Source of the DNA: VFZN01 sp050249615
Lineage (GTDB): Bacteria > Acidobacteriota > Vicinamibacteria > Vicinamibacterales > UBA2999
Length of the DNA stretch: 64,000 nucleotides
Assembly: GCA_050249615.1 (NCBI GenBank)
Contig: JBFWQE010000009.1
Location: 5,448-69,447 of the forward strand
Direction: 5' to 3'
Under the pieces are notes generated by a model. That model was not told where the DNA came from. It made no database searches and saw nothing but the letters and a program-made list of their open reading frames with translations. Shown in pieces: positions 1-7,020 of this stretch. The translations under genes were made by a program, and so were the position numbers. Numbering within the stretch: position 1 is the first letter of the stretch; each line of letters starts with the position of its first letter.

Positions 1-135
1 GACCGCCGTCAGGCCGTTGGGCAGCTGCAGCCGCTGGTAGACGAACTTTGGCGGCCGCGAGGCCGCGGTCGCCGGCGCGCCCCACACGAGCGCCGCCACC
101 ACCAGCGCGACACCATGTCTCATCAATCGCCACAT
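1..135 (-). CDS. M16-type zinc peptidase, N-terminal fragment (runs off the window)
   Basis: Only about 45 codons are present; the protein runs off base 1. An N-terminal hydrophobic stretch ending in an Ala-rich site looks like a signal peptide. It is followed by FVYQRLQLPNGLTAV, which resembles the opening strand of M16 (insulinase/pitrilysin-like) peptidases, where an L-x-NGL-x-V segment precedes the HxxEH zinc site; that site would lie outside the window. The ATG at 135 is preferred to the one at 123 because AGGGG lies 9 bases before it. The gene follows lpxD by 12 bp on the same strand, so cotranscription is likely. Family assignment rests on a short segment and is tentative. Confidence 0.5.
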   Translation of the reverse strand, partial: MWRLMRHGVALVVAALVWGAPATAASRPPKFVYQRLQLPNGLTAV

Positions 136-147
136 GCCTGTGAACCC

Positions 148-1167
148 CTACTTCCGCTCCAGCTCCTCGATCCGCTGCTCGAGATCCTTCAGACGCTTGC
201 GCATCTCCGGGAGCTTGCGGAACACGGCGGAGGCCCGCCGCCACTCCATGTTCGGAATCGCCGGGTACCCCGACACGAACGCCCCCGCCTCCACCGAATT
301 GGTGATGCCCGTCTTCGCCACGGCCTTGACGTGGTCGCCGATGGCCACGTGACCCGTGACACCGACCTGGCCGCCGAACATCACCGCGTCGCCCACGGTC
401 GTGCTGCCGGCAATGCCCACCTGGGCGGCCAGCAGGGTGTTCCGCCCGACGAGGACACCGTGGGCGATCTGCACCAGGTTGTCGATCTTCGTCCCCGCCC
501 GCACACGGGTCTCGCCCACTGCAGGCCGGTCGATCGTCGTGTTGGCCCCGATCTCCACGTCGTCCTCGATGATGACCGGCGCCAGCTGGGGAATCTTCAC
601 GTGCGTGCCGTCTGACGTCGTGGCGAATCCGAAGCCGTCGCTCCCGATGACCGCGCCGTCCTGCACGACCACGCGAGCGCCGAGCGTGCAGCGCTCGCGG
701 ACGGAGACGTGGGCGTGCAGCACGCAGTCGGGCCCGACCACCGCGCCGGCCCCGATGACCACGTGGGAGTGCAGGATGGTCCGCGCGCCGACCCGCGCGC
801 CGGGAGCCACCACCGCGAACGGTCCCACCGAGGCCGACGGGGCCACCTCGGCCGATTCGGCCACCGAGGCGAGAGGATGGATGCCCACCTCGGGCCGGTC
901 CGGCGGGGCCAGCATCGCCACCGCGCGGGCCAGCGTCACGTAGGGCTCGGCGCTCCGAATCACCGCGCATGGGAAGCCGGTCACGCCGGGCGCGGCAATC
1001 ACGGCCGAGGCCCGCGTCGCGGCCAGCGCGTGCGCGTACTTCATGTTGACGAGAAAGGTGAGGTCCCCGGGACCCGCCTCCTCGATCCGGGCCACCCGCA
1101 CGATGTCCAGGCTGCCGTCGCCTTCGAGCGGGCAGCCGAGCGCGGCGGCCAGATCGCCTAGCGTCAC
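148..1167 (-). CDS. lpxD: UDP-3-O-acylglucosamine N-acyltransferase LpxD
   Basis: Third step of lipid A synthesis: N-acylation of UDP-3-O-acyl-glucosamine from acyl-ACP in the cytoplasm. At 339 residues it has the usual length. Residues 1-100 match the uridine-binding domain (DLTFLVNMKYAHAL); about 105-290 form the left-handed beta-helix hexapeptide repeats. The catalytic-type His is H236 in VQIAHGVLVG, and a charged C-terminal helix closes the protein. The start is GTG; no in-frame ATG fits. A TATTCT box lies 7 bp upstream of the GTG without a Shine-Dalgarno, so the gene may be read from its own leaderless promoter. It shows that the organism makes lipid A. Confidence 0.95.
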   Translation of the reverse strand: MTLGDLAAALGCPLEGDGSLDIVRVARIEEAGPGDLTFLVNMKYAHALAATRASAVIAAPGVTGFPCAVIRSAEPYVTLARAVAMLAPPDRPEVGIHPLASVAESAEVAPSASVGPFAVVAPGARVGARTILHSHVVIGAGAVVGPDCVLHAHVSVRERCTLGARVVVQDGAVIGSDGFGFATTSDGTHVKIPQLAPVIIEDDVEIGANTTIDRPAVGETRVRAGTKIDNLVQIAHGVLVGRNTLLAAQVGIAGSTTVGDAVMFGGQVGVTGHVAIGDHVKAVAKTGITNSVEAGAFVSGYPAIPNMEWRRASAVFRKLPEMRKRLKDLEQRIEELERK

Positions 1168-1174
1168 GGGGTCG

Positions 1175-1180
1175 AGAATA
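1175..1180 (-). promoter_or_regulatory. Candidate -10 box (TATTCT) of lpxD
   Basis: TATTCT read on the minus strand, separated by 7 bp from the lpxD GTG, with no RBS between them. The predicted transcript would start at or within a base or two of the start codon. No convincing -35 is visible. It overlaps the end region of the upstream KHE1-like gene. Confidence 0.4.
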
Positions 1181-1864
1181 TCATGCGGGTGGAGCAGCCA
1201 TCCGCTCGACGAACCGCGCCAGACGCGGCAGTTGCAGGTGCTCGCCCACCTCGTGGACGATCCGATAGCGCTCGGCCCCGGACGCCGCCATCGCGTCCTT
1301 CAGGGTCGTGAGCCACGCGCTGGGCGACACGGTCCAGCGCACGCAGGACAACCCGCGCCGCGCGCCCCGGAACGCCAGGAAGTGCCCGACCACGGTGAAC
1401 GTGAAGAAGTAGCCGAAGAGGTTCGGCCCCGGCACGACCATGAAGGGCGCCGATGCGACGAGGCCCAGCAGATGCAGAATCGTCAGCCGCATGTGCCGAT
1501 CGTGGTCCTTCTGCAGGAGCTCACGGAACGCCTGGAACCCGGCCTCCCGTTCCATCGTGTCCGGCACGTGCAGCGTCGCCTCGTCCACGCGGCGCAGCCG
1601 CCACAGCAGACGCTGCTCGGCCACCCGCTCGGCCACCCAGCCCATCAGCTTGTGCTGCACGCGACCCAGAAACGTAGACGGCCGCTCCTGGGTGCGCTCG
1701 TGCCGCTGGCGCTCGGCGTCGCGGATCATCTCGGAGAAGCGCACGCTCATCCGGGCGAAGAGGCCGGGAGGCTGGGTGCCCGCAGGCGCGGCCTCCTCCT
1801 CGTCTTCGTGCTCGAAGTAGGGCTCGAGCCTGCCGGCGCCCAGGGGGATGAGATAGACGTTCAC
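1181..1864 (-). CDS. Mitochondrial K+-H+ exchange-related family protein (KHE1-like)
   Basis: 227 residues starting at GTG, 4 bp after the TAA of the nuclease gene. The N-terminus VNVYLIPLGAGRLEPYF, the central segment RHMRLTILHLLGLVASAP and PGPNLFGYFFTFTVVGHFLAF followed by RGARRG match the layout of PF10173 as I recall it (yeast YDL183c-like; two hydrophobic segments around a Pro-rich turn, then a basic stretch). The protein is probably membrane-associated and linked to K+/H+ exchange; the biochemical role in bacteria is unknown. A longer reading from a GTG at 1945 would overlap the nuclease gene by about 75 bp and was rejected. Confidence 0.6.
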   Translation of the reverse strand: MNVYLIPLGAGRLEPYFEHEDEEEAAPAGTQPPGLFARMSVRFSEMIRDAERQRHERTQERPSTFLGRVQHKLMGWVAERVAEQRLLWRLRRVDEATLHVPDTMEREAGFQAFRELLQKDHDRHMRLTILHLLGLVASAPFMVVPGPNLFGYFFTFTVVGHFLAFRGARRGLSCVRWTVSPSAWLTTLKDAMAASGAERYRIVHEVGEHLQLPRLARFVERMAAPPA

Positions 1865-1868
1865 ACTC

Positions 1869-2756
1869 TTATGGACGGCGAATGCGCCGCGGGGTTCGGA
1901 CCAGCCGCGTGGGGACCGACGGGCGCCCGGCCTGCTCCCAGGCACCGGTGATGACAGCCGCGGCGGCCGTGATCGAGTCGTTCAGACGGCGCTCCAGACC
2001 GGGAAGCGCCGCGGCCTTGAACGCGTCGAAATACCGGTCGTCGTAGAAATCGCGGCCCTCGGCCGCCTTGCGGTCCGCGTCGAGCACGGCCCCGGATACG
2101 CGGTTGGACGCCAGCAGCACCTCGAACATGAAGTCGCGGGGGTTCGACACCGGGTGTGCCGGTGCCGGCGCAATCCTGAGCGCCGAACGGTTTCGCTCGA
2201 ACAGCTCGCTCTCCCAGCGGCCGTGCAGCCCATGCTGGTTCGTCAGCTGGCCGTCGTAGTTCACCACGGAGTGGAGCGGCACGTGGCCGTCGGAGACGTA
2301 GTGGAACAGGATGGCCGTGTAGAAGGCGATGTTGTCCAGCGTGTAGGGTGGAGGATTCGGCCGCCCGAGCGACTCGAACGCGCGCTGCAGCTCGCCGTAG
2401 AACTCCTGCACCCGCCACGGCAGCAGGCCTTGCCGGTGCACGAACTCGCGCCCGAACTTCTGCACGGCAGCGTCGTAGTCGCGGGGCAGCGCGTCGAACG
2501 GGTAGGGCCCGAAGGCCTCATGGTCCATGTCCAGGAAGTGGTTCGGCGGCTCGGACTCGAACCCGGCGGTGCGCCACATGTCCGGATCGACCGAGCGCTC
2601 CACGATGAACGCCCGCCGCTCGTCGAAAAGCGGCCGGAGCGCCGCCGGCAGGAGCTCGATGGCGCGGTCGGCAATCAGCTTGTGCGCCTCGAACCCCCAG
2701 GCGAAGGAAGGCGCCGGAAAAGCCAGGCAGACCATCAGGGCCAGAAAGGGGCGCAT
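1869..2756 (-). CDS. Secreted S1/P1-family nuclease (zinc-dependent)
   Basis: Predicted extracytoplasmic trinuclear-zinc enzyme of the S1/P1 nuclease / phospholipase C superfamily, cleaving single-stranded nucleic acids or phosphodiesters. Starting from the ATG at 2756 the signal peptide (MRPFLALMVCLAFPAPSFA) ends just before Trp20, as expected because S1/P1 enzymes use the mature N-terminal Trp as a zinc ligand. Other ligands visible are H25, D58, H73, H152, D156 and H162 in FHYVSDGHVPLH, and H178/E182 in HGRWE. An upstream in-frame ATG at 2780 would bury the signal peptide. A TACAAT box lies 6 bp before the chosen ATG. Probably followed by the KHE1-like gene in one transcript. Confidence 0.85.
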   Translation of the reverse strand: MRPFLALMVCLAFPAPSFAWGFEAHKLIADRAIELLPAALRPLFDERRAFIVERSVDPDMWRTAGFESEPPNHFLDMDHEAFGPYPFDALPRDYDAAVQKFGREFVHRQGLLPWRVQEFYGELQRAFESLGRPNPPPYTLDNIAFYTAILFHYVSDGHVPLHSVVNYDGQLTNQHGLHGRWESELFERNRSALRIAPAPAHPVSNPRDFMFEVLLASNRVSGAVLDADRKAAEGRDFYDDRYFDAFKAAALPGLERRLNDSITAAAAVITGAWEQAGRPSVPTRLVRTPRRIRRP

Positions 2757-2762
2757 CAGGAA

Positions 2763-2768
2763 ATTGTA
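2763..2768 (-). promoter_or_regulatory. Candidate -10 box (TACAAT) of the S1/P1 nuclease gene
   Basis: TACAAT, minus strand, 6 bp before the ATG at 2756, no Shine-Dalgarno. It supports the shorter start and suggests a leaderless transcript. The flank (2770-2826) is an A/G-rich low-complexity run built around AAAGGC-like words. Confidence 0.4.
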
Positions 2769-2831
2769 CAGAAAAGGCAAAAAGGCCGGAGGCCAAAGGC
2801 AAATGGCATGGCTTCTGCCGTCTGCCTTGCG

Positions 2832-3827
2832 TCAGTCCTCGATCCGCACACTCAAGCCCGCCCACCCGACGCGGCCCGACGCGTCCGAGTAGCGATAGTC
2901 GTTCAGCCACAGCTGCGGTGGCGCCTCGGTGCGGTCCACCACCACGAACGGGAAGCGCGACCATGTCAGGTACGCCCGGGCTCGTGGCGTCGCCAGGGCC
3001 GCGCGGGCTTCAGGCTGCCCGAAGCCCTTGTCCACGCCGTACCCGGCGGGCCGGAAGTGGGGACCCGGCTCGAACCAGACAAACCCCTTCTCGTACCGGT
3101 CACCGGTGTCCACCAGGACCTCGCGCCCGAACGGGTTGGCGAACACGGGCGTGACCATGAAGCGGGTGTCCGCCGGGCGCCCGGCTCGCGTCAGGCCGTC
3201 GCGGACCGCGGTGCGAGCCCAGAGGTTCGAGCCCAGCATCCCGAGCGCGTAGGCCGTGGCCACCGCCAGCGCGACACGCGCCGGGCGTCCGGGCTCGGCC
3301 GCGCCGCGCCTGGCCGCCATCGCAGCGAGCAGGACCCCCGCGCCGAGCACGCCCCACATCCACGGGTCCACGATGAACAGCGCATCGCCGTAGAACCAGC
3401 GCCCCGAGAAGGGCATCAGCAGGCGCAGCCCGTAGCTGTTCAAGTAGTCGAGGAAGATGTGCGAGTAGAGGCCGATGTACGAGAGCAGCAGCAGCGCACC
3501 GAAACGGGTGCGGGCAGGTGCGGACGGGTGCGGGCGGGTGCGATCGGGTGCGGACGGGTGCGGGCGGGTGCGGGCAGGTGCGTTCCGGTTCCTGCCAATG
3601 GCCCAGACGATGCCGGCGAGCACGATCGGCAGGACCACCTGCGCCAGGATCCCGTGCGTCCAGCCGCGGCGGAACGAAACGGGCAGGGTGTCCGTGAGAA
3701 ACACCGCGACGTCGACGTCCGGAAGGTTCGCCGCCACCATGAGGGTGGCCATGCCGTAGCGGGTGCGCGACGCCAACCCCGCCTTGCCGAGCGCCGCGCC
3801 TGTCAGGGTGTGGCAGAGGTTGTCCAT
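2832..3827 (-). CDS. YdjM/DUF457-like membrane-bound metal-dependent hydrolase
   Basis: 331 residues. The N-terminus MDNLCHTLTGAALGKAGL with NLPDVD about 30 residues later is typical of the inner-membrane YdjM/DUF457 (LexA-regulated) family, predicted metal-dependent hydrolases with several transmembrane helices; SHIFLDYLNSYG supplies further conserved His/Asp. The soluble C-terminal half (MVTPVFANPFGREVLVDTGD onward) is typical of long acidobacterial-type members. Between two TM helices the protein carries a low-complexity loop of Arg/Thr/Pro/His encoded by a 10-bp tandem repeat. The ATG at 3827 was chosen because an upstream in-frame start at 4001 only reads through the GATTG repeat. Substrate unknown. 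Confidence 0.75.
   Translation of the reverse strand: MDNLCHTLTGAALGKAGLASRTRYGMATLMVAANLPDVDVAVFLTDTLPVSFRRGWTHGILAQVVLPIVLAGIVWAIGRNRNAPARTRPHPSAPDRTRPHPSAPARTRFGALLLLSYIGLYSHIFLDYLNSYGLRLLMPFSGRWFYGDALFIVDPWMWGVLGAGVLLAAMAARRGAAEPGRPARVALAVATAYALGMLGSNLWARTAVRDGLTRAGRPADTRFMVTPVFANPFGREVLVDTGDRYEKGFVWFEPGPHFRPAGYGVDKGFGQPEARAALATPRARAYLTWSRFPFVVVDRTEAPPQLWLNDYRYSDASGRVGWAGLSVRIED
3505..3584. repeat. 10-bp tandem repeat, 8 units, inside the YdjM-like gene
   Basis: Eight consecutive decamers close to GGGTGCGGGC (variants AGGTGCGGAC, GGGTGCGATC). Because 10 is not a multiple of 3, each gain or loss of a unit shifts the frame of the host gene. The encoded loop reads roughly ARTRPHPSAPD repeated. 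Confidence 0.9.
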
Positions 3828-4016
3828 TGACGATTGCCGATTGCCGATTGCCGATTCATTGGGTGATTGAGGATTGGCTATTGGACCATTCGATTGGGTG
3901 ATGGGAAGGATTGGCGATCGGGGTATTCCGCGTGTGAATCGCGCAATCAGGATGCCCCGATGACGCAATCGCCACTCACCCAATGAATCGCCAATCGCCA
4001 ATCACCAATCGCCAAT
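3828..4016. repeat. GATTGNN heptad repeat tract (GATTG family), opposed arms
   Basis: This 206-bp gap between fadD and the YdjM-like gene has no gene. Its left part is degenerate heptads (GATTGCC x3, then GATTCAT, TGGGTGATTGAGG variants); its right part carries the same words on the other strand (AATCGCCAATCGCC and AATCACCAATCGCC), so the arms are partly self-complementary. The tract begins with 21 bases identical to the start of the tract after cstA (3824-3844 versus 63831-63851). It abuts the ATG of the YdjM-like gene and follows the fadD stop. Confidence 0.85.
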
Positions 4017-4034
4017 GGGCGCCGGAGGACGCGG

Positions 4035-5750
4035 TCAGCCGAGCTTCGCGCTGGCCGCGTCCTCTCGCAGGTCCTTGCGAAGGACCTTTCCCACCGGCGA
4101 CTTCGGCAGCTCGTCGCGGAAGATCACCAGCTTCGGCACCTTGTAGGCCGTGAGCGACTCCCGGCAGTGGTCGCGAATCGCTTCCACCGTGAGCCCGCGA
4201 TCCTTGCGGATCACGTACGCGACCACCCACTCGCCCGTGTCCTCGTCCGGCACGCCGACGACGGCGCAGTCCTGCACTCCGGGGTGTGACGCGATGACCG
4301 CCTCGACCTCGTTCGGATAGACATTGAAGCCGCTCACCAGGATCATGTCCTTCTTTCGATCCACGATGAAGATGTACCCGTCCTCGTCCATGCGGGCGAT
4401 GTCGCCCGTGTAGAACCAGCCGTCCCGGATCGCGCGCGCGGTTTCGTCCGGGCGCTGCCAGTAGCCCGGCATCACCTGCGGCCCCTTCACGAGGAGCTCT
4501 CCCGCCTCTCCTCGAGCGACGTCGCGCCCCTCGTCGTCAACGATGCGCACGTCGGTGCCAGGGAGAGGCACGCCGATGGACGCCGGTTTCACGCGGTGGA
4601 ACGGGTTCAGCGTGACCACTGGCGAGGTCTCGGTGAGACCGTAGCCCTGGTAGATGGGCGTCCTGGTCACCTGCTCCCAGCGCTCGCCGACCGCCGGCAC
4701 CAGGGCCATGCCGCCCGCGACCGATCCACGAAAACTCCACGACGGCTTCTTCAGGAACCACTCCTCGTGCATCAGGCCGGCAAAGAGCGTATTCACGCCG
4801 GTGAACCACGTGATGGGCTCGGTTTCCATCACCGTCCGCAGGTTGCTGAGCGGACGCGGGCTGGGCGCGAGGATGTCCCGCCCGCCCGTCACCCAGAACA
4901 GCATCAGGTTCGCCGTGAAGGCGAAGATGTGGTACAGCGGCAGCGCCGTGAGCATCACTTCCTCGCCGATGCGCAACCACGGCTGCCACACCTGCACGCA
5001 CTGCTCGATGTTGGCCAGGAGGTTCCCGTGCGTGAGCATCGCGCCCTTGGCCACCCCCGTCGTTCCCCCCGTGTATTGGAGGGCGGCCACCGTGTCGTGC
5101 GTGAGCGGCTTCGCATAGACCTGCGGATCGGCTCCTGCGGACATCCGCGTCGCCCCTTCGGCCAGCGCGCGCCGGAAGCCGACATGCCCGAACGTGACGG
5201 GCGGGATCATCCTCTTCACGTACTTCTGGACGGCCCACACGACGGCGCGCTTGAGCGGCGGGAGGAGGTCGGCGATCGACACCACGACGACCGTGCGGAT
5301 CGAGGTCTTCGGCAGCGCCTCGGCCACCTTTGGCGCGAAGAGGTCGATGGTGACGAGGCCGACCGAGCCGCTGTCGGCGAACTGGTGCGCCATCTCGGTC
5401 GGCGTGTAGAGCGGGTTGGTGTTGGCCATCACCACGCCCGCCTTGAGCGCGCCGAACACCACCACCGGGTACGCCAGGCAGTTCGGCATCTGGATGGACA
5501 GCCGATCGCCGGGCTGGAAGCCGGCGACTTCGCGCAGATACACCGCGAAGCGGTCCGACAGCGCGTCCACCTCGGCAAAGGTCAGTCCGCCCTGCGATCC
5601 GTTGGGCAGGCCCAGCGTGAAGGCCGTCTTCGGCCCGAAGGCCGCCGCCGAGGCCCGGATGAGGGCGGGCAGATGCGCGTGCGCCAGCGGCGGAAGATCA
5701 CGCGCGGTCTGCGGATGATAGAACTCGGTCCACGGGCGGAGCGACGACAC
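4035..5750 (-). CDS. fadD: Long-chain fatty acid-CoA ligase (FadD-type)
   Basis: ATP-dependent activation of fatty acids to acyl-CoA via an acyl-AMP intermediate; feeds beta-oxidation or lipid synthesis. 571 residues, normal length. The AMP-binding signature YTGGTTGVAKGAMLTHGN is at 226-243, GYGLTETSP at 369-377, the WFYTGD motif at 445-450, the fatty-acyl signature region around DRKKDMILVSGFNVYP at 464-479, and the C-terminal catalytic Lys in SPVGKVLRK at 551-559. The GTG start aligns with E. coli FadD within a few residues but has no clear RBS. Single gene, flanked downstream by the GATTG repeat tract. Confidence 0.93.
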   Translation of the reverse strand: MSSLRPWTEFYHPQTARDLPPLAHAHLPALIRASAAAFGPKTAFTLGLPNGSQGGLTFAEVDALSDRFAVYLREVAGFQPGDRLSIQMPNCLAYPVVVFGALKAGVVMANTNPLYTPTEMAHQFADSGSVGLVTIDLFAPKVAEALPKTSIRTVVVVSIADLLPPLKRAVVWAVQKYVKRMIPPVTFGHVGFRRALAEGATRMSAGADPQVYAKPLTHDTVAALQYTGGTTGVAKGAMLTHGNLLANIEQCVQVWQPWLRIGEEVMLTALPLYHIFAFTANLMLFWVTGGRDILAPSPRPLSNLRTVMETEPITWFTGVNTLFAGLMHEEWFLKKPSWSFRGSVAGGMALVPAVGERWEQVTRTPIYQGYGLTETSPVVTLNPFHRVKPASIGVPLPGTDVRIVDDEGRDVARGEAGELLVKGPQVMPGYWQRPDETARAIRDGWFYTGDIARMDEDGYIFIVDRKKDMILVSGFNVYPNEVEAVIASHPGVQDCAVVGVPDEDTGEWVVAYVIRKDRGLTVEAIRDHCRESLTAYKVPKLVIFRDELPKSPVGKVLRKDLREDAASAKLG

Positions 5751-5818
5751 GGGGACAACTTACAGGCGAGCGGCAGATGTGAAAAGCAAAAAGCACGGGA
5801 GGCGAGGCGCGGATCTTG

Positions 5819-5824
5819 CACAAT
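5819..5824 (+). promoter_or_regulatory. Candidate -10 box (CACAAT) of the SGNH lipoprotein gene
   Basis: CACAAT preceded by TTG, 8 bp before the ATG and with no Shine-Dalgarno. Same spacing as the other leaderless candidates in the window, but a weaker hexamer. Confidence 0.3.
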
Positions 5825-5832
5825 AGGCAGCG

Positions 5833-6720
5833 ATGCTGTCCTGGTGCCGTGTCCTCGCCATCCTGGCGGTCCTCTCCGCCGTGGCGACCGCCTGCAGCCG
5901 CGGCGCGGAGTCGCCCACCTCGCCCAGCCCGGGTGGCACGGGCACCGCCGTGAGCTACACCGTGCTCGGGGCGAGCGACGGGATTGGGTATGGCAGCAGC
6001 GTCGCATGCGCGCCGCTCGACCTGGGCTGCGAGAACGGTACGGGGTACGCGCAGACGCTGCGACGGCGCCTGATGGCGGAGGGCGGCAGCGTGAACTACA
6101 CGAACCTGTCGATCCCGGGCTACGTGCTGTCCGGCGCCATTGTCGACCTCGCCCGCCAGACGGGCCGCAGCGATGCGCCCGGCGCCTTCCTCGATCGCTA
6201 CCCTCCGTTCGTCCCGCCTTCCACCACCGTCGTGACCATCTTCGTGGGCGGCAACGACGCCAACATCATCGGCGCGGCGGTCAGCGCCGGACTGGGGGGC
6301 GGTGACGTGCGCGGCTTCATCGACAGCCAGATTCGTCAGTGGGGTAACGATCTTGTCGAGCTCGTGACCCGCGTCCGGGCGCGCGCCCCCAACGCCCGTA
6401 TCGTCGCCTTCAACCTGCCCAACCTGGCCGGGGCCCCGTATCTCGCCGGCCGCAGCACGCTCGAGAAGAGCATCATGCAGCGCATTGCCACGGGGCTGGC
6501 GGACCAGGTGAACGCGCTCACGAACCGCAACGTGCTCATCGTGGACCTGATGTGCGACCCGCGCATCGTCCAGCCCTCGAGCTTCTCGGGCGACGGCTTC
6601 CATCCCAGCGATGCCGGCTACGCGCTGATGGCGGAACTGGCTTACCCGGCGGTGGTCCACGGCACGGCCAGCCTGCCTGCGCCCTCCTGCCCCGCGCGCA
6701 CGCTCGTTCCCGCCTACTAG
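5833..6720 (+). CDS. SGNH/GDSL-family hydrolase lipoprotein
   Basis: 295 residues. The N-terminus is a lipoprotein signal with lipobox-like VATAC (Cys21). The SGNH blocks are visible: block I LGASDGIGYG (nucleophile Ser in an ASD variant of GDS), block III VGGNDAN, and block V DGFHPSDAGY with the catalytic Asp/His. Predicted to be an exported, membrane-anchored esterase, lipase or carbohydrate deacetylase; substrate not deducible. Divergent from fadD with an 82-bp intergenic gap. Confidence 0.85.
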   Translation: MLSWCRVLAILAVLSAVATACSRGAESPTSPSPGGTGTAVSYTVLGASDGIGYGSSVACAPLDLGCENGTGYAQTLRRRLMAEGGSVNYTNLSIPGYVLSGAIVDLARQTGRSDAPGAFLDRYPPFVPPSTTVVTIFVGGNDANIIGAAVSAGLGGGDVRGFIDSQIRQWGNDLVELVTRVRARAPNARIVAFNLPNLAGAPYLAGRSTLEKSIMQRIATGLADQVNALTNRNVLIVDLMCDPRIVQPSSFSGDGFHPSDAGYALMAELAYPAVVHGTASLPAPSCPARTLVPAY

Positions 6721-7020
6721 CCCTGTCCCGGAACCCGAGATGGCAAGGCGGGAGTCCCACGCCCAAGTGTTTTGCTTTTTGTTCGCGCCAGGCCGATGTT
6801 ACTCAAGGAAGAGGTTGTGAAGATATGCAGTTTCTGCAACTTTCCGGTCTCATTTCGCCGATTTCAGCCTCATAACGTCGACATGTGACATTCCAACTTG
6901 CAGATTGATGAATCTTTCGTGCATACTTTGCACTTCTCAGCCGTAACGAATCCCGTGGCGGGTCGCACCCCCCGGCCGCGGACGGCCATCATCGCGGGTG
7001 CAGCAGGGGGCAGGCACATC
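6721..7020 (+). other. AT-richer leader region upstream of glutamine synthetase
   Basis: 300 bp without a convincing gene and clearly AT-richer than its surroundings, so it probably carries the control region of the glutamine synthetase gene. A weak sigma70-like pair (TTGCAG at 6898, CATACT at 6922, 18-bp spacer) is the best I see. No sigma54 GG-N10-GC element and no convincing riboswitch could be identified by eye. A TTG at 6898 would open an in-frame extension, but that extension resembles no glutamine synthetase. Confidence 0.4.

Noticed and set aside
1865..1945. Longer start of the KHE1-like protein at 1945
   Set aside because: It would overlap the nuclease gene by about 75 bp; the GTG at 1864 follows the stop and fits the family.
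2757..2780. Longer start of the S1/P1 nuclease at 2780
   Set aside because: It would put the -10-like TACAAT inside the gene and lengthen the signal peptide; the Trp at the mature N-terminus supports 2756.
6898..7020. Extended N-terminus of glutamine synthetase from TTG 6898
   Set aside because: The extra 41 residues resemble no GSIII; an RBS-like run precedes ATG 7021.
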